A DNA stretch of 64,000 bases from Eutreptiella sp. 'Long Island Sound 2002' (taxonomy: Eukaryota > Euglenozoa > Euglenophyceae > Eutreptiales > Eutreptiaceae), in the NCBI GenBank assembly GCA_964036045.1, contig OZ038390.1, forward strand, positions 33,916,819 through 33,980,818, written 5' to 3'. This document shows positions 43,544 through 54,244 of the stretch, one piece after another; the stretch's first letter is position 1; each line of letters opens with the position of its first letter. A program made the translations under genes and the position numbers. The notes under the pieces were generated by a model, which saw nothing but the letters and a program-made list of their open reading frames with translations, had not been told where the DNA came from and did no database searches.

Positions 43544-46500
43544 GTGAAGTTCAGATTGTTCCCAGGCCCCAAGAACCCATGCGCTCGACATTTCAAAGTC
43601 CCCGGACCCCAACCCTCCTCAGGCTCAAGCCTCCAATGTCAGTGCTCTTGACGCATCAGCAACCTGATTTGCCAGCCCAAGCATGTCGTACAGCCCGCAG
43701 GCCAGGGATGGATCTCATGACTGATTTGCAAATGGGCTGTTGGCCACTATGAACTACACCGAAAGGAGGCCCCAAAGGTGTCAAAAAAACTGGGGTCAAA
43801 AGGGTTGGAAAAGTTTTCACTCAATTCCAGGCATATGATCACTTTTCTGGAGCCCCTCGTTCTGTTGATTCCAAAATTGCCATTTCCAAGCGTTCCGAAA
43901 TTTGGGGTCTGGATCCCCCTCCGGCGCTGTGTCGTTTCAGGTTTGGGGCTCCCGCATTTCGTAAATCGTAATTTGTCAACGGAGGATTTGTATCCATCCC
44001 TGCTGCGGGCCAATTGCGGTCCTGATCAGCGGGCCCTGTCCAGATCCTGGAGCAGCCCTTGCGACCTTGGCTGATAAATGAGGAAGTCTTTTTGCTCCTC
44101 CTGCCTGCCATAACCAGCCACGGAGATGGGGGCGTGCTCAAAGGCAGAGTGCACCTGCAAAGCGACCAGCCTCACATGTTGCATTGCAAACGAATGCCAT
44201 TCTTGCATCCTGCACGCCGTCAGAGCAACACACAGGATTCCTGAACGAAAAACGCAATTAAAGTGATACATTGAGCCATACAGGCCACCCAACAGCGAAT
44301 ACAGAGTGGTGTAGTTTCGCTTTGTAAAGCCGCCAGTTGGTCCTCAGTTGCACTCTTTATGGCTGCTTGGCTGCTGTGGGGCACACAGCATTGCACATTT
44401 GCTGGGTGGCCTGGCGAAATTCAGTCCTACGGCTCTGGTGATTACTCGGTTGCTCACTGTGTCACTTTGATGCTGACGCGGCAATAGTATGCCTCAGAGG
44501 TACCGGTGAACCGCATGTCCCACGTCCATATCCACCAGCTCTTAGTCCAAAGTGTGCAAGACGAGATTCAAAAGCATTCAATGACATGCACAAGGCTTCT
44601 TAGTACCGTACTGGACGTCAGGCGCCAAGTGCTGTACTGTATTTCAACATCTGCAACAACGTTCAGGCCACCGCTGAGCCCTACTGCTGCATGATACCCA
44701 TGAGTTTCACCAAACCATGCAAATTTGGGCAGTAGAGCCATTTCAGCGCATCCCCTTTGCTCATGTGCACTCATGTGCTGATTGTCTGTACCATGTACTC
44801 CACATGCAAATATTTTTGGTGGCAGAAGATGGCAAGCACCTGCTCAACCACCTTGAAGTCTGATAGCACAGCTGTGCTCAGCTGTGCACAACAAACCAAG
44901 CATTGCAGCTATGCAAAACCCAATCCCACCAAATGGCTCGTAAGCTGCTTGACCCCAGCTCTCTCAGGGTCTGAGCAGCAATGCCCCATCACATGGTCTG
45001 AGCAGATGGGGCGAATTGGGGTCTGCAGTTTTCCGCAATTTTCCGCAAGTTCGCAATTTTCAGGACCAATTACCAGTACCTTCTTGTCTTGTCCATCTTG
45101 TGCAAAGCAGTTGTGCTCTTTGCTGTCAATGTGTGACAGCATAAACGTTGTTTGTTGGAGTGCAACCTGTTTACCACATCCTGTTTCCTTTTGGTGCACC
45201 CAGCAATACAGCATCACCATCTGAGGCACCTCCTCTGTGCAAGAGCATCTGGTCCGTTGAAGAGGAAACGTGGGGCAGATTGTGGGGGTGCAGGGGCAAT
45301 ATACCGCATGACCTCATGGCAGAGGAAGAATACCTTTAGAGCCGTTGGAGGTTCGAGTTTTGCGATAAGACCAGGATTAATTGTTCATGAGTTGCTATGT
45401 AAAACCTGTGTTGAACCAACAAGGGTGTTTTTCCAATCGCACATTAACACCAAAGGTTCGGCCTCCCCTGTGGTGCTCGTTGGAATAAGTCAACTAGAGT
45501 GTGATTCCCTACCACATTTTGCACATTGAGTTGGGGCCATGGTTTCTCTTTTGTGCAGAAGGATGGCGCCAATCGATCAATGTGCACCCTGCTTGGTCCT
45601 ATTCTTATGAACAAATACCCTGAATGGTTGTTGAATGGTGATTTTTCTCCTTTTTTTGGTTTTTGTGTTTTTGGGTTGCAAGAGAATCCTCCCAGCCTGT
45701 GGTGCCTGTGGTGGGCGAGTGTACAAGTTTTGTGATCAAGCATGAGCACAAATTGGATGACAACATGTGCCACCCTTGTTTCGTGCTTCAATTCCATGGT
45801 GATATTGAGGGCTGCCTCCTGTAAGCGTAATGCTTTTGAACCTGGTTGTCTGATGAGAAGAAAAAAGTCGGTTAATTGTCCAGAAGTGGTGTTTCCTTGG
45901 GGTTGCAGGCTGTAACAATTGCATTGCATTTGGACGGTCGATGACCGAAGCCCCCCCCCCCATTCTGGATTCCCACCCAGGCAGGTGGATGCCCGCGGCA
46001 GTGCGGATGCCCGCAGTAGTACGGATGCCTGCTTGTCATAGCAGAAGGTTCAAGGGCGAGAGGCCAATAGGCGCCGCCACAGGCTAACAGAGCCAACCAC
46101 CAAGGCCTTGTGCCAACCCCCCCCCCCCCCCTGGTCTGATTTGGCATGGTCCTTCGATCAGTAAAGCCATCCCCTCACCCAAAGCCATCCCCGCTGGGGT
46201 TCCTATCCAACAGAGCATCTGAGTAGCCCTGTCTCTCTGGACCCTGGACCCAGAATGAGGCTTTAAATTCATCTGATTAACCTTTTAGAACAGAAAAAGC
46301 ATTGATGTGGCACCTCATGTTCCCTGAAAAAGGTCCCCATGATGTACTACATAATAGCTCCTACCCCAATGGAGGTGCTGAGTGAAGCACACAACGCACA
46401 ACAGCGAGGCTTGAGAATGAACCATAAGCGGGGGTGTTTTCCCAAACATTGTTTGTTAAAAAAATTATGACGATTAACAAATGAACGAATTAACGAACGA

Positions 46501-49500
46501 ACTAGCTTGCCAAATTTCTCACTTCGGCGCGTAGCACAGAAAAAAAAACAATGGCAAATCCTATTCTCTGGTGTTGAAATGAGAAAACAGCCCTCATTTG
46601 TTTAAACCTGCTTTGTTGAAGTTTTCTAACGATTAACAAGCGAATGACCCCCGAGTGTTTATGACAACCCTGATGATCAGTGGCCTTCTAAACAGCCCGA
46701 CTGAAGATTGTACCAAGCAATACCTCTCACATGAATGTTTTCTACATGACACAATACAATTATCCCACAGTGAGGGGCGCTCATTCGCGGGTTCATTTTG
46801 TGTGTTGTATGGTGAATAAGTCGAGAGGGGTTACTGGGTTCTTCAGGGAGACTATGGTCCATATTAGTTGTGCAGTGCTCCACGTTGTGCCTCTCATCAC
46901 ATCCTTGACCCGGTTTTGTTGCAGCTGCCGGCGCCGATTCAATCAAGCTTGGGGTCCAAAGGTGTTTTTCAAGCATTTCTGTGTTGTACTACTGAATGTG
47001 ATGGCTGCATTGAGGTACGCTGGTGAGGTGAGTGGTGTGTGATCTGACCTTTTCGTGCGTTCTGGCAGGGTCAGGCTCTTGCTTCCGCTTTTCAACCCAG
47101 AAAGTAACCTTCCCAGCCACACTATTTGTATCATGATGCACAAATGATACACTAACGTGTATTCCGATCAAAACACGAACCACAAAACCATTACTTGGAA
47201 ATTGACACAACTGCTGGTGCTGTTTTGATGAGCAGCAGCAACCAGCACAACCCCGGTACACCAACTACTGGGCACCGCTACTGCGCACGGGACCCGCCGC
47301 AACCAGCACAGCCCTGGCACACCAACGACGGCGCTCCGCGACCACGGGAACAACACCAGCAGGAGCACAGGCTGCAGCAGCCGACAAAACGCAGCGACCG
47401 GACGCAGCATGCGAAGGGAAGAACGGGTGACTGTCCAGGCCCCCGTAAAGAAACAGCAACCCGCCGTAATGTCTCACAGGGGGACAGCACAGCAGATCAT
47501 TGAGGTACACGCTAACTTCGGATCTGGAGGCGAGTGCTCCTGCTCACCAACCCACGTAACTTCAACTTGTATGCCAAGGCGCACACTCCTACATTGCCAA
47601 CCCCCCCCCCCCTCTTCACCTCAGCGTCTGGCACACCCTGAAGGCCCAACGGGCATGCTGCCACTGCTTCCCTTAGGAAGGGCATGCCCTGTGCAGGGCA
47701 GAGGGCATTGCAGGAGCAGAGCCAATCAACATTTTTCATACAGAGATGTCACTCTAAACCACAGCAGGGCTGCTTCTTGTCACTCAGGTGCTCCACAAGG
47801 TGCCCATTGGTGTTATTCCTATCAGCACAGTACCCTGCAATTGGTGGCAAAAGCAGTTGCAGTGGTGCAATGATGTAAATGTGTCGCATGTAATTACTAG
47901 CCCTGCTCAAGCAGCAAAGGGAAAGGCGAGGGAGGGTATCCAGCTGGCGAAACCCACCATCTATGACCACTCTGTGGCAGGACGGCGAAACGACTGGCCG
48001 TGTACTCCGGGTGTGGGATCATACTTCTTGTAAACTTGCAACTGGTGTTGTTAACAGGGGTGCAGTACCCTTGGCTGCCAAGTGCATAAATGCATGGAAA
48101 TCCCTGGACGATTATCCTGGGTATGAAGATTGTCAGGACGCAGGTGTGGACTTTCTCTGACCTCTCCCCAACCGCTCCATCTTCAATCCACCTTGATTGC
48201 TCTACTGAGGCATGGATCTTGCGTCCTCAATTCCACAGAGCATTTGCAACAAGTTTAGTTGGTGTTGAATCTCCCACTGTTCTGTCTGACCCCAACCTCT
48301 GAACATTATCCCAACCTCAATATGACCTGACCCAGAACATGAAGTGTTGCAGTGTGCACCTTGACATGTTACATCTGCACTGCACAGCACATAGCATGGT
48401 ATTTAGCAGGAAGCTACACCTCCCACACCCCTGCCATAGGCTGGGCAAAAGAAAGCCCCCCCCCCCGTGCACCCATGCATGCTTTACGACCAGGTGGGGG
48501 GGGGGGCACAGGGGTTCAGGAGTGGTCGGTGCACAAGGGGGCTTTGGTGCCAACCATGTGCCCGCGGGGGGCGTTGATGAGGCATCGGCCGCTGCCACAA
48601 CGCGCCTGAATGGGCGCTTCAAGTTCCTGCCAGGGTATTGCGCCAAGCTGCGCTAGTACTGGTAAGTGTGCCGTCTGCATTGCAACCAAGCACCCCAGCA
48701 TGTCCACGGCTGGTGACCCAGTCTGGATGGGAGTGCTGGAGTCCCAATGCAGTCTATCTATCTCGACGTCTTCGCCACGCCCAAGGTCTGGGAGAGTGGA
48801 CAGATTTTTGACTGCATTATGTTGGCAGTGGACTGGCACAGGAGATAAATTGTTGCAGTACCAGGAAAGAAGTGCAAGAAGATACAGACAGGATGTGATG
48901 CACCATTGGTTGACAGTATTCGATGTGCTAGTCTCCATTTACGCCGATCAACGGGCACATTTTTCTGGGGTCTGCTTTTGCACCATGTGCCGCTACATGG
49001 GTGTATGGCATGCCAAGACCATCGCGTATCATTCCCGGTCAAACAGAGACAGGAGGGGTGGGGGGCCGGGGCATGATTACCCCACTTGGAGGTCCCACGT
49101 GCAGTGCCATGCAATGTGCCTGGTATCAGCGAGGCTGAATTTCACTCAATCGTTGGTAGGTGCAAGGCAACATTTTACAAGTCAACCTAACTGTTGGGTG
49201 TCTAGTGTGCAAATGTTGGTAGGTAGGGCCCATTTTTCTGCGCAATGGTTGGCAGGTGTGGCCTCTTTTTCGGGGTCCGTGGTAAAACAGAGTGAGCAAA
49301 TTTTTTAACAATTTTTTTTTACTAAGTTTCAAAACTTAGCAAAAAACATTTTGTTACCAAGTTTTTCCTCTGCAGGTGGGTTTTTTAATACATAATTTAC
49401 TAAGTTAAAAATTTTTCAACAAAATAAATGCCTTAGTAAAAAAAACTTGTGGGCCACTGCTGAATTTGTCCCCCGCTCTGAAGCGTTTGGGACCCCCCAG

Positions 49501-52500
49501 GCGGCAGGGGTTATGTAGCCACCCGGCCCACTTGTGGGCCGCTTCTGATTTTGTCCCCTGCTCTGAAGCGTTGTGCCCTTAAACAAAAGCATCACCTGTC
49601 ATCGAAGTGTCGAGTTCCTGAGTAAAAATGGGGGGGGTTATGGTATGGTATTTTTACCTAGTAAAAATAAAAGCTTTTTCTTAAAAAATTTATTATGTTT
49701 TACTTCGTTTCTACTAAGTTTTACCACATTTTACTCCTTTTTACCTAGTCTGGTATTAAGACCTACCAAATACCCTCTTTTTCAGTTGACATTGCTCATT
49801 TGTCTGTGGGTGTGACCTATTTTTTTGTTGATATTACCCAACCGCGTGTGCCTAACTTTTGGTGGGTGTATCTCAACTGTTCGTGGGTGCATCGCAACCC
49901 TAAAGTGGCACCCAGACTACCGATAGCCCCCCCCCCCCCTGGTGTGCTAGACCCCCCGCCCCCCCTGGGATCGGATCAGCTTTGCGCCTCCTGCCCCCCA
50001 CAGTTGGGCATGCGCAGGGTGCATGGGGGGCATGTACTGGGTGCCCAGGGCGGAGGGGGGTAGGGGGTTTGGCACCAACGAGGCACATCGGGGGCAGTGG
50101 GGGCCCCGCGTGCCCCGTGAAGCAAGGCACCCAGTGGCAACAGAACTATGCTGTACGCTGGATGAAAGGCTGAAGATCAGGAAGGCGCACACTTCCGCAT
50201 CCAGACTGCATCTTTTTCTGGATTTCTTGACACAAACAAATTGGAAAAAGATATGCAGCACTCCATTGTACACAGGTAGCACGTCATTCCGCATGACTGG
50301 AGGTGAGTAGGTCCCACAGGCTGAGAGGGATTGCTTGTGGGACCTTTTTTCCAGGTGACGATACATGCATTTCTGTGTGTGACCCCGTGCTACAGCCCCA
50401 GTTCCCATCCCATTTCGTGCAGGCCTAGACCTTGATGATGATGAATGTGACGCACTTCAAGACATGCAGGCGTCAGGGGATAAACTGGGAGGCTGGCCCA
50501 CGTGGGTGCAGTCTGCAGAGTGGGCGAACTGCAGCCATTGTGGAAAGAAAATGGTACATTTGTTTCAGATCGAGAGCGAAGCAGGTTGGCACTTCATCGG
50601 GACAGTGTCTGTTCTGTCCTTCAACCCCCCCCTGCCCCCCAATTTGATCCCAAGCCCGCAGTATGACCACACCCCACCAATATAATTTCTCCGGGTATCC
50701 CACCACAACATGTACCAATGAACTGCACATCACACAGTGGTACCCCCCCCCCCCGTCCCCACAACCACCATAAGCTGGGGCAGGGGGCAAACACGCCACC
50801 CTCACCCCTCACCCACAAACTGCACTCTTTTTCCCAGCCCCCTCCAATCCCCCCTCCTGCCCGCAAATGACCCCAGTCAATTTTAGGTTAGTCACAGAAA
50901 GGTTAGCGAGCCCCTGCTTGTACTCCAGGCAGTCACCCACAGGACTGTTGAAGTCCTCAGGGAAAGGGGTTTTGAAAAACCAAGCAGGGCACCCTCCATG
51001 AAACAGTTCGTGGGGGTGAAACCAGTGGAGGAACTCCTTTGAGAGTTCATGGTTAGAACCGCCCATGGCAGCAGCAGGTTACACAAAAGATATGGTGCTG
51101 GCCATTGGTTGTATTATTCGGTAACCAATCAGTCTTTACTACGGGATGCCCCCACTTTCCTATCATGGTATGCTACTGCTTGGCAGACAAATGTGCCATC
51201 ACAATATTCTATGGCCATTACCACTGAGTGTGGGCGGAGTTAGGAGGGAAAACCCCAAAAAGTAAAGCAAGTTTAATTGGGGCATCAGGGATGGCAGCAA
51301 GCCCCATACTCCCTTTTCTCTTGTCTGGCCACGTGACACACATGCACGACCACATGGAAGGCCACAGGGTTGAGCATATGCCACCATCCAGGGCCCAGGA
51401 GGTCCACAAGGAACCAATGGGCCGAAGAGTGTGACAGCAGTCAACCACGGCCCACAGGTGCCCTGGGCCCTTGATTGGAGGCCAAGAAGTGAGAACATGG
51501 CTGGCTGAAGTCGCTTTGGCCGCACTACAGAACTGGAGTGGTGAGAAGGAGCAGCCTGCCCTGGGGGGCTCAGGCATTCGGGCTACAGACGAGTGCAGTC
51601 TGAGCCCCTATTTGAGACTGCCTGCAAAGAGCATGCACTCGAATTCCCTGACACACTGGCAATATGGCCGCAGAAAGCAGGGGTTCAACGAAGCCCTCTA
51701 GTACTCCTTCCTGTTCTTTTGCGTACAACAAGAAATGAAAAGAAAAGGAATGGGTGTTAGTTATGTGCCTCCGAAGGAGGATCCGTGGTAAAAGTTAGTA
51801 AAAATTTTTCAGAAGAAGAATTTTTTACTAAGTTTCAGAACTTAGTAAAAAATATGTATTTACTAAGTTTTTCCTCTGCGAGTGGCAGGGATTATGTAGC
51901 CACCCGGCCCACTTGTGGGCCACCTCTGATTTTGTCCCCCGCTCTGAAGCGTTGGGGACCCCCCAGGCGGCAGGGGTTATGTAGTTGGCACAGATGTTGG
52001 CCATGGCCCTGTCAAGACTCTTTTCTTGAGCCTGATTTCTAGTGCCCGATCCCGATTATATTTTGTTATGTTGGCCGAGTGCCAACTAATTGGTGTGCGT
52101 GATGGTTTGGCCTGGGTGGGGCGCCACTAACACAAGTGGCCGAGGATCGACCTGGGGTCTTGTGCCCTTAAACAAAAGTACCACCACCATCGAAGTGTTG
52201 ACTACTTTGGTTAAAACGGCCGGTGGGGGGGGAGAACACTTAGCAGAAATGAGGTAAAACTTAGCAAACAAAAATTTGTAAATTTTTTTCATTTTTTTTT
52301 CTAAGTCTTACCTCGTTTCTACTAAGTTTTACCAAATTTTACGAAGTTTTACCTCGTCTAGTACGAAGTTTTACCAAATACCCTCCGAAGGAACCGGTTC
52401 CAGAAGCACGTGATGGACAGCTCAAGACCATCTGTGCAAACAACAATTTGCTTTGTGCCGCTGAGTGTGCATATTGCGTTGACACCCCCCCCCCCCCCAT

Positions 52501-54244
52501 CGCGGTTTCATCCATCAACTAGCTTTGGATCTTCAATGAAAAAAAAGATCGGGGCAGGAGGGAGGGGTTGCAGAAATCCTGCTTTGAAGTCACCCCGTCC
52601 CACCTTGAGCGAAACAAGATGGCACTGGCTTCCAGGTCACAATGCCCTTCCTTGATTGACAAGCCCCTTCTTTCCTCAAGCCTTTCACAATCCGTTTGCT
52701 GAGCTTCAGGTCATGGCGGGGCTCTGTCGGCCCCGTCACGGGTAGAAGCCTGTGGCCTCGGTGGCCCACAAGCTCCTGGGACTTGTATTGTTGCTACACA
52801 CTACTCCATGGCATTTGCACATGAACACTCCGGCCAACTCTCTAGCGCAACCATTACAGCCCCACCGTTGGCAATTGTACCATCTTCAAAATTCCAAACC
52901 AGATACAAAGACAGTCTGTCAACAATTCTCTTGGCAACCTGAAGGGGTGATCATGGATACACCTATTGAGCATTCACCTGGCCCTGCCACCATGGGGGGG
53001 CGGCATCCCCACTGCTCCCATGACGCAATGCCCCCCCCCCCCTCCCCTCCCTGCCCCAACGGAGCCTCTGGCCAACAGTTAGTTTTGGGGGGGTGGGCCT
53101 GACACACACAGAAACACAGCGAGGCAGGCTATGGACGGCCTGTGGACAGAGGCGCGTGGACAGCAAAAACAGTCAAACGACCCCGGCAACAACCAGCACA
53201 CCCTCAATACGCCAATTATTGGGCGCCGCTGACGCGCAAACGGCACACCATGCCACATTCAGCACAGTCCCAACACACCAACTACTGGGCTCCGCAGGTG
53301 GCGGCCCAGGACAGGTGGCAGCCAGGAACAAAAGTTTGGCTCACAGGGCTGCAGAGGACAGAACTGAATGGAGCAGAAGGGATCGTCCAAGGGGAGGAGA
53401 ATGGCCGGGTTCTAGTGCAACTGGACCAAAAAGGGAGGTAGAACAGTGGCAGTCACCCACGACCAATTGAGCGGCCTAACCCCAGGTAATGGCAGTAGTA
53501 GGGGCAGTCAGAAGCAAGCCAGTAGCCCGCAAACAAGGAGAGCACACACCCCAACATCCCAACACACCAAATACTGGGCTCCGCGAACGCGAACGCGGAA
53601 ACGACACCAGCAAGAGCACCGGCCGCAGCGGCAGAAAGCAGCAACCCAACGCAACATGCAACGGGAAGAACGGGTGACTGTCCAGGGCCCTGTAAAGGAG
53701 CAACAACCAGACGGAATGTCACACAGGGGGGGGTACATCGCGTGGTGACCAAGGGCCGGCCCTCCCGTGCCCACCATCTGGGCACGATGGGGTTCACTTT
53801 CTTGTCCAGACCCATTTGCACCTCGTATCAATCAATGGACACCTACTCCTTTGGTAATTGCGCCACACAGCAACCACCTGTGGCTTCTGCCACGTTAACC
53901 AAACATGTGGTTTGGCCCCTTACCAACCCATCTACTTCCTCAGCGTGAATGTTCATTGTGCACATGTTCTTTAAGTGAGAGGCAGCATTGTAGCTTTATG
54001 GGCTCGCTGGGGGGCCTGCAATTGCGAAACTGTCCGGCATGGCTGCAGTCCTCATTTAGCGCAGCCCTGATAGCCCCTCCTCTGATCATTGCCGCAACCC
54101 CATCCATCACACACTTGTACGTGTTGTTTCACAGCGGTGGATTACATGTGGGGCGATGCTGGCAATTGCCATATCCAAATGTGCCCAAATCTTGACTGTC
54201 ACTCGAAAGGGGGCAGTTTCGATCTCGACTGGGCTTGTAGCTGA
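43349..54244 (+). CDS. YwqG-like (DUF1963) family protein, five exons
   Basis: The family's biochemical role is unknown; members bind no established ligand that I can cite. Exons 43349-43543, 46925-47022, 48058-48143, 50423-50584 and 54135-54244 join in phases 0, 2, 1 and 1, each with GT-AG borders, for 216 residues ending at TGA 54242-54244. Family landmarks in order: SKFGGIPALKEGELWPPCPNC with LFLQLNLAE; GSKGVFQAFLCC; INAWKSLDDYPGYED; GDKLGGWPTWVQ with CSHCGKKMVHLFQI; YMWGDAGNCHIQMCPN at the C-terminus. Two CxxC pairs (CPNC, CSHC) suggest a metal site. A further short exon between 2 and 3 (family WEPFS...RIV region) may be missed. The start could instead lie upstream, since CAATGCAG at 43348-43354 is also a possible acceptor. 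Introns of 0.9-3.6 kb carry repeats. Confidence 0.8.
46925..47022 (+). CDS. YwqG-like exon 2
   Basis: After TTGTTGCAG it reads LPAPIQSSLGSKGVFQAF then LCCTTECDGCIEVR, and must splice at CGCTG|GTGAGG because the frame meets TGA three bases later. The stronger-looking GTGAGT just downstream is excluded by that stop. Confidence 0.7.
47225..47485 (+). repeat. intronic dispersed repeat, copy 1
   Basis: Contains ACACCAACTACTGGGC, CACCAGCA(G/A)GAGCAC and GAAGAACGGGTGACTGTCCA followed by GTAAAG, then CACAGGGGG. The same blocks in the same order occur at 53550-53730. Copy 1 is in YwqG-like intron 2. Confidence 0.8.
48058..48143 (+). CDS. YwqG-like exon 3
   Basis: Preceded by TTGTTAACAG and followed by CGCAG|GTGTGG. 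Encodes AKCINAWKSLDDYPGYEDCQ; the W...DYP motif is typical of this position in the family. Confidence 0.7.
49272..49773. mobile_element. MULE-like MITE, copy A (intron 3)
   Basis: Flanked by a perfect 10-bp target-site duplication, CCTCTTTTTC (49262-49271 and 49774-49783). Starts GGGGTCCGTGGTAAAA and ends ACCAAATAC; the ends share an inverted TGGTA(AAA) core. The interior is rich in ACTAAGTTTTACC-type phrases in both orientations and a CCGGCCCACTTGTGGGCC palindrome. 502 bp, no coding capacity. A 9-11 bp duplication is the usual size for Mutator-like elements. Confidence 0.8.
50423..50584 (+). CDS. YwqG-like exon 4
   Basis: Preceded by TTTCGTGCAG; an acidic LDLDDDECD start leads into GDKLGGWPTWVQSAEWANC and SHCGKKMVHLFQIESEA. 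Donor GCAG|GTTGGC leaves one base, completed as an Ala codon by exon 5. Confidence 0.8.
51471..51701 (+). pseudogene. possible hAT transposase C-terminal remnant
   Basis: The end of this frame, SPYLRLPAKSMHSNSLTHW, resembles the hAT dimerisation motif YL..P......DPL.WW. Upstream sequence is not alignable. Weak; chance similarity is possible. Confidence 0.2.
51779..52381. mobile_element. MULE-like MITE, copy B (intron 4)
   Basis: Flanked by an 11-bp duplication, CCTCCGAAGGA (51768-51778 and 52382-52392). Starts GGATCCGTGGTAAAA and ends ACCAAATAC like copy A, with the same GCTCTGAAGCGTTG and CCACTTGTGGGCC blocks, and an extra ~100 bp segment near 51985-52140. Same orientation as copy A. The duplications differ, so these are two independent insertions. 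Confidence 0.82.
53170..53441 (+). pseudogene. coding-like fragment with LNG...GRVLVQL motif
   Basis: The frame repeats an (H/A)-(T/N)-NYWAP peptide twice, then reads PGTKVWLTGLQRTELNGAEG and NGRVLVQLDQKGR before a stop. The LNG-x-x-G...GR-x-x-V-x-L pattern is a common short domain in protist proteins. It lies inside intron 4 of the YwqG-like gene on the same strand; more likely an inserted gene fragment than an exon of that gene. Confidence 0.35.
53550..53730 (+). repeat. intronic dispersed repeat, copy 2
   Basis: Partner of 47225-47485, in intron 4 of the same gene and the same orientation. Additional short ACACCAACTACTGGGCT-like blocks at 53205 and 53275 suggest a longer, internally repeated source. 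Confidence 0.8.
54135..54244 (+). CDS. YwqG-like exon 5 (terminal)
   Basis: Preceded by TGTTGTTTCACAG. Encodes VDYMWGDAGNCHIQMCPN, then a Cys/His/Gly/Ser segment and FDLDWACS before TGA. The GDAG(N)xHIxxCP motif is the family's C-terminal signature. Confidence 0.8.

Noticed and set aside
45444-45929. 161-codon minus-strand frame as a gene within YwqG-like intron 1
   Set aside because: No motif or splice support; the plus-strand frame over the same interval looks no worse.
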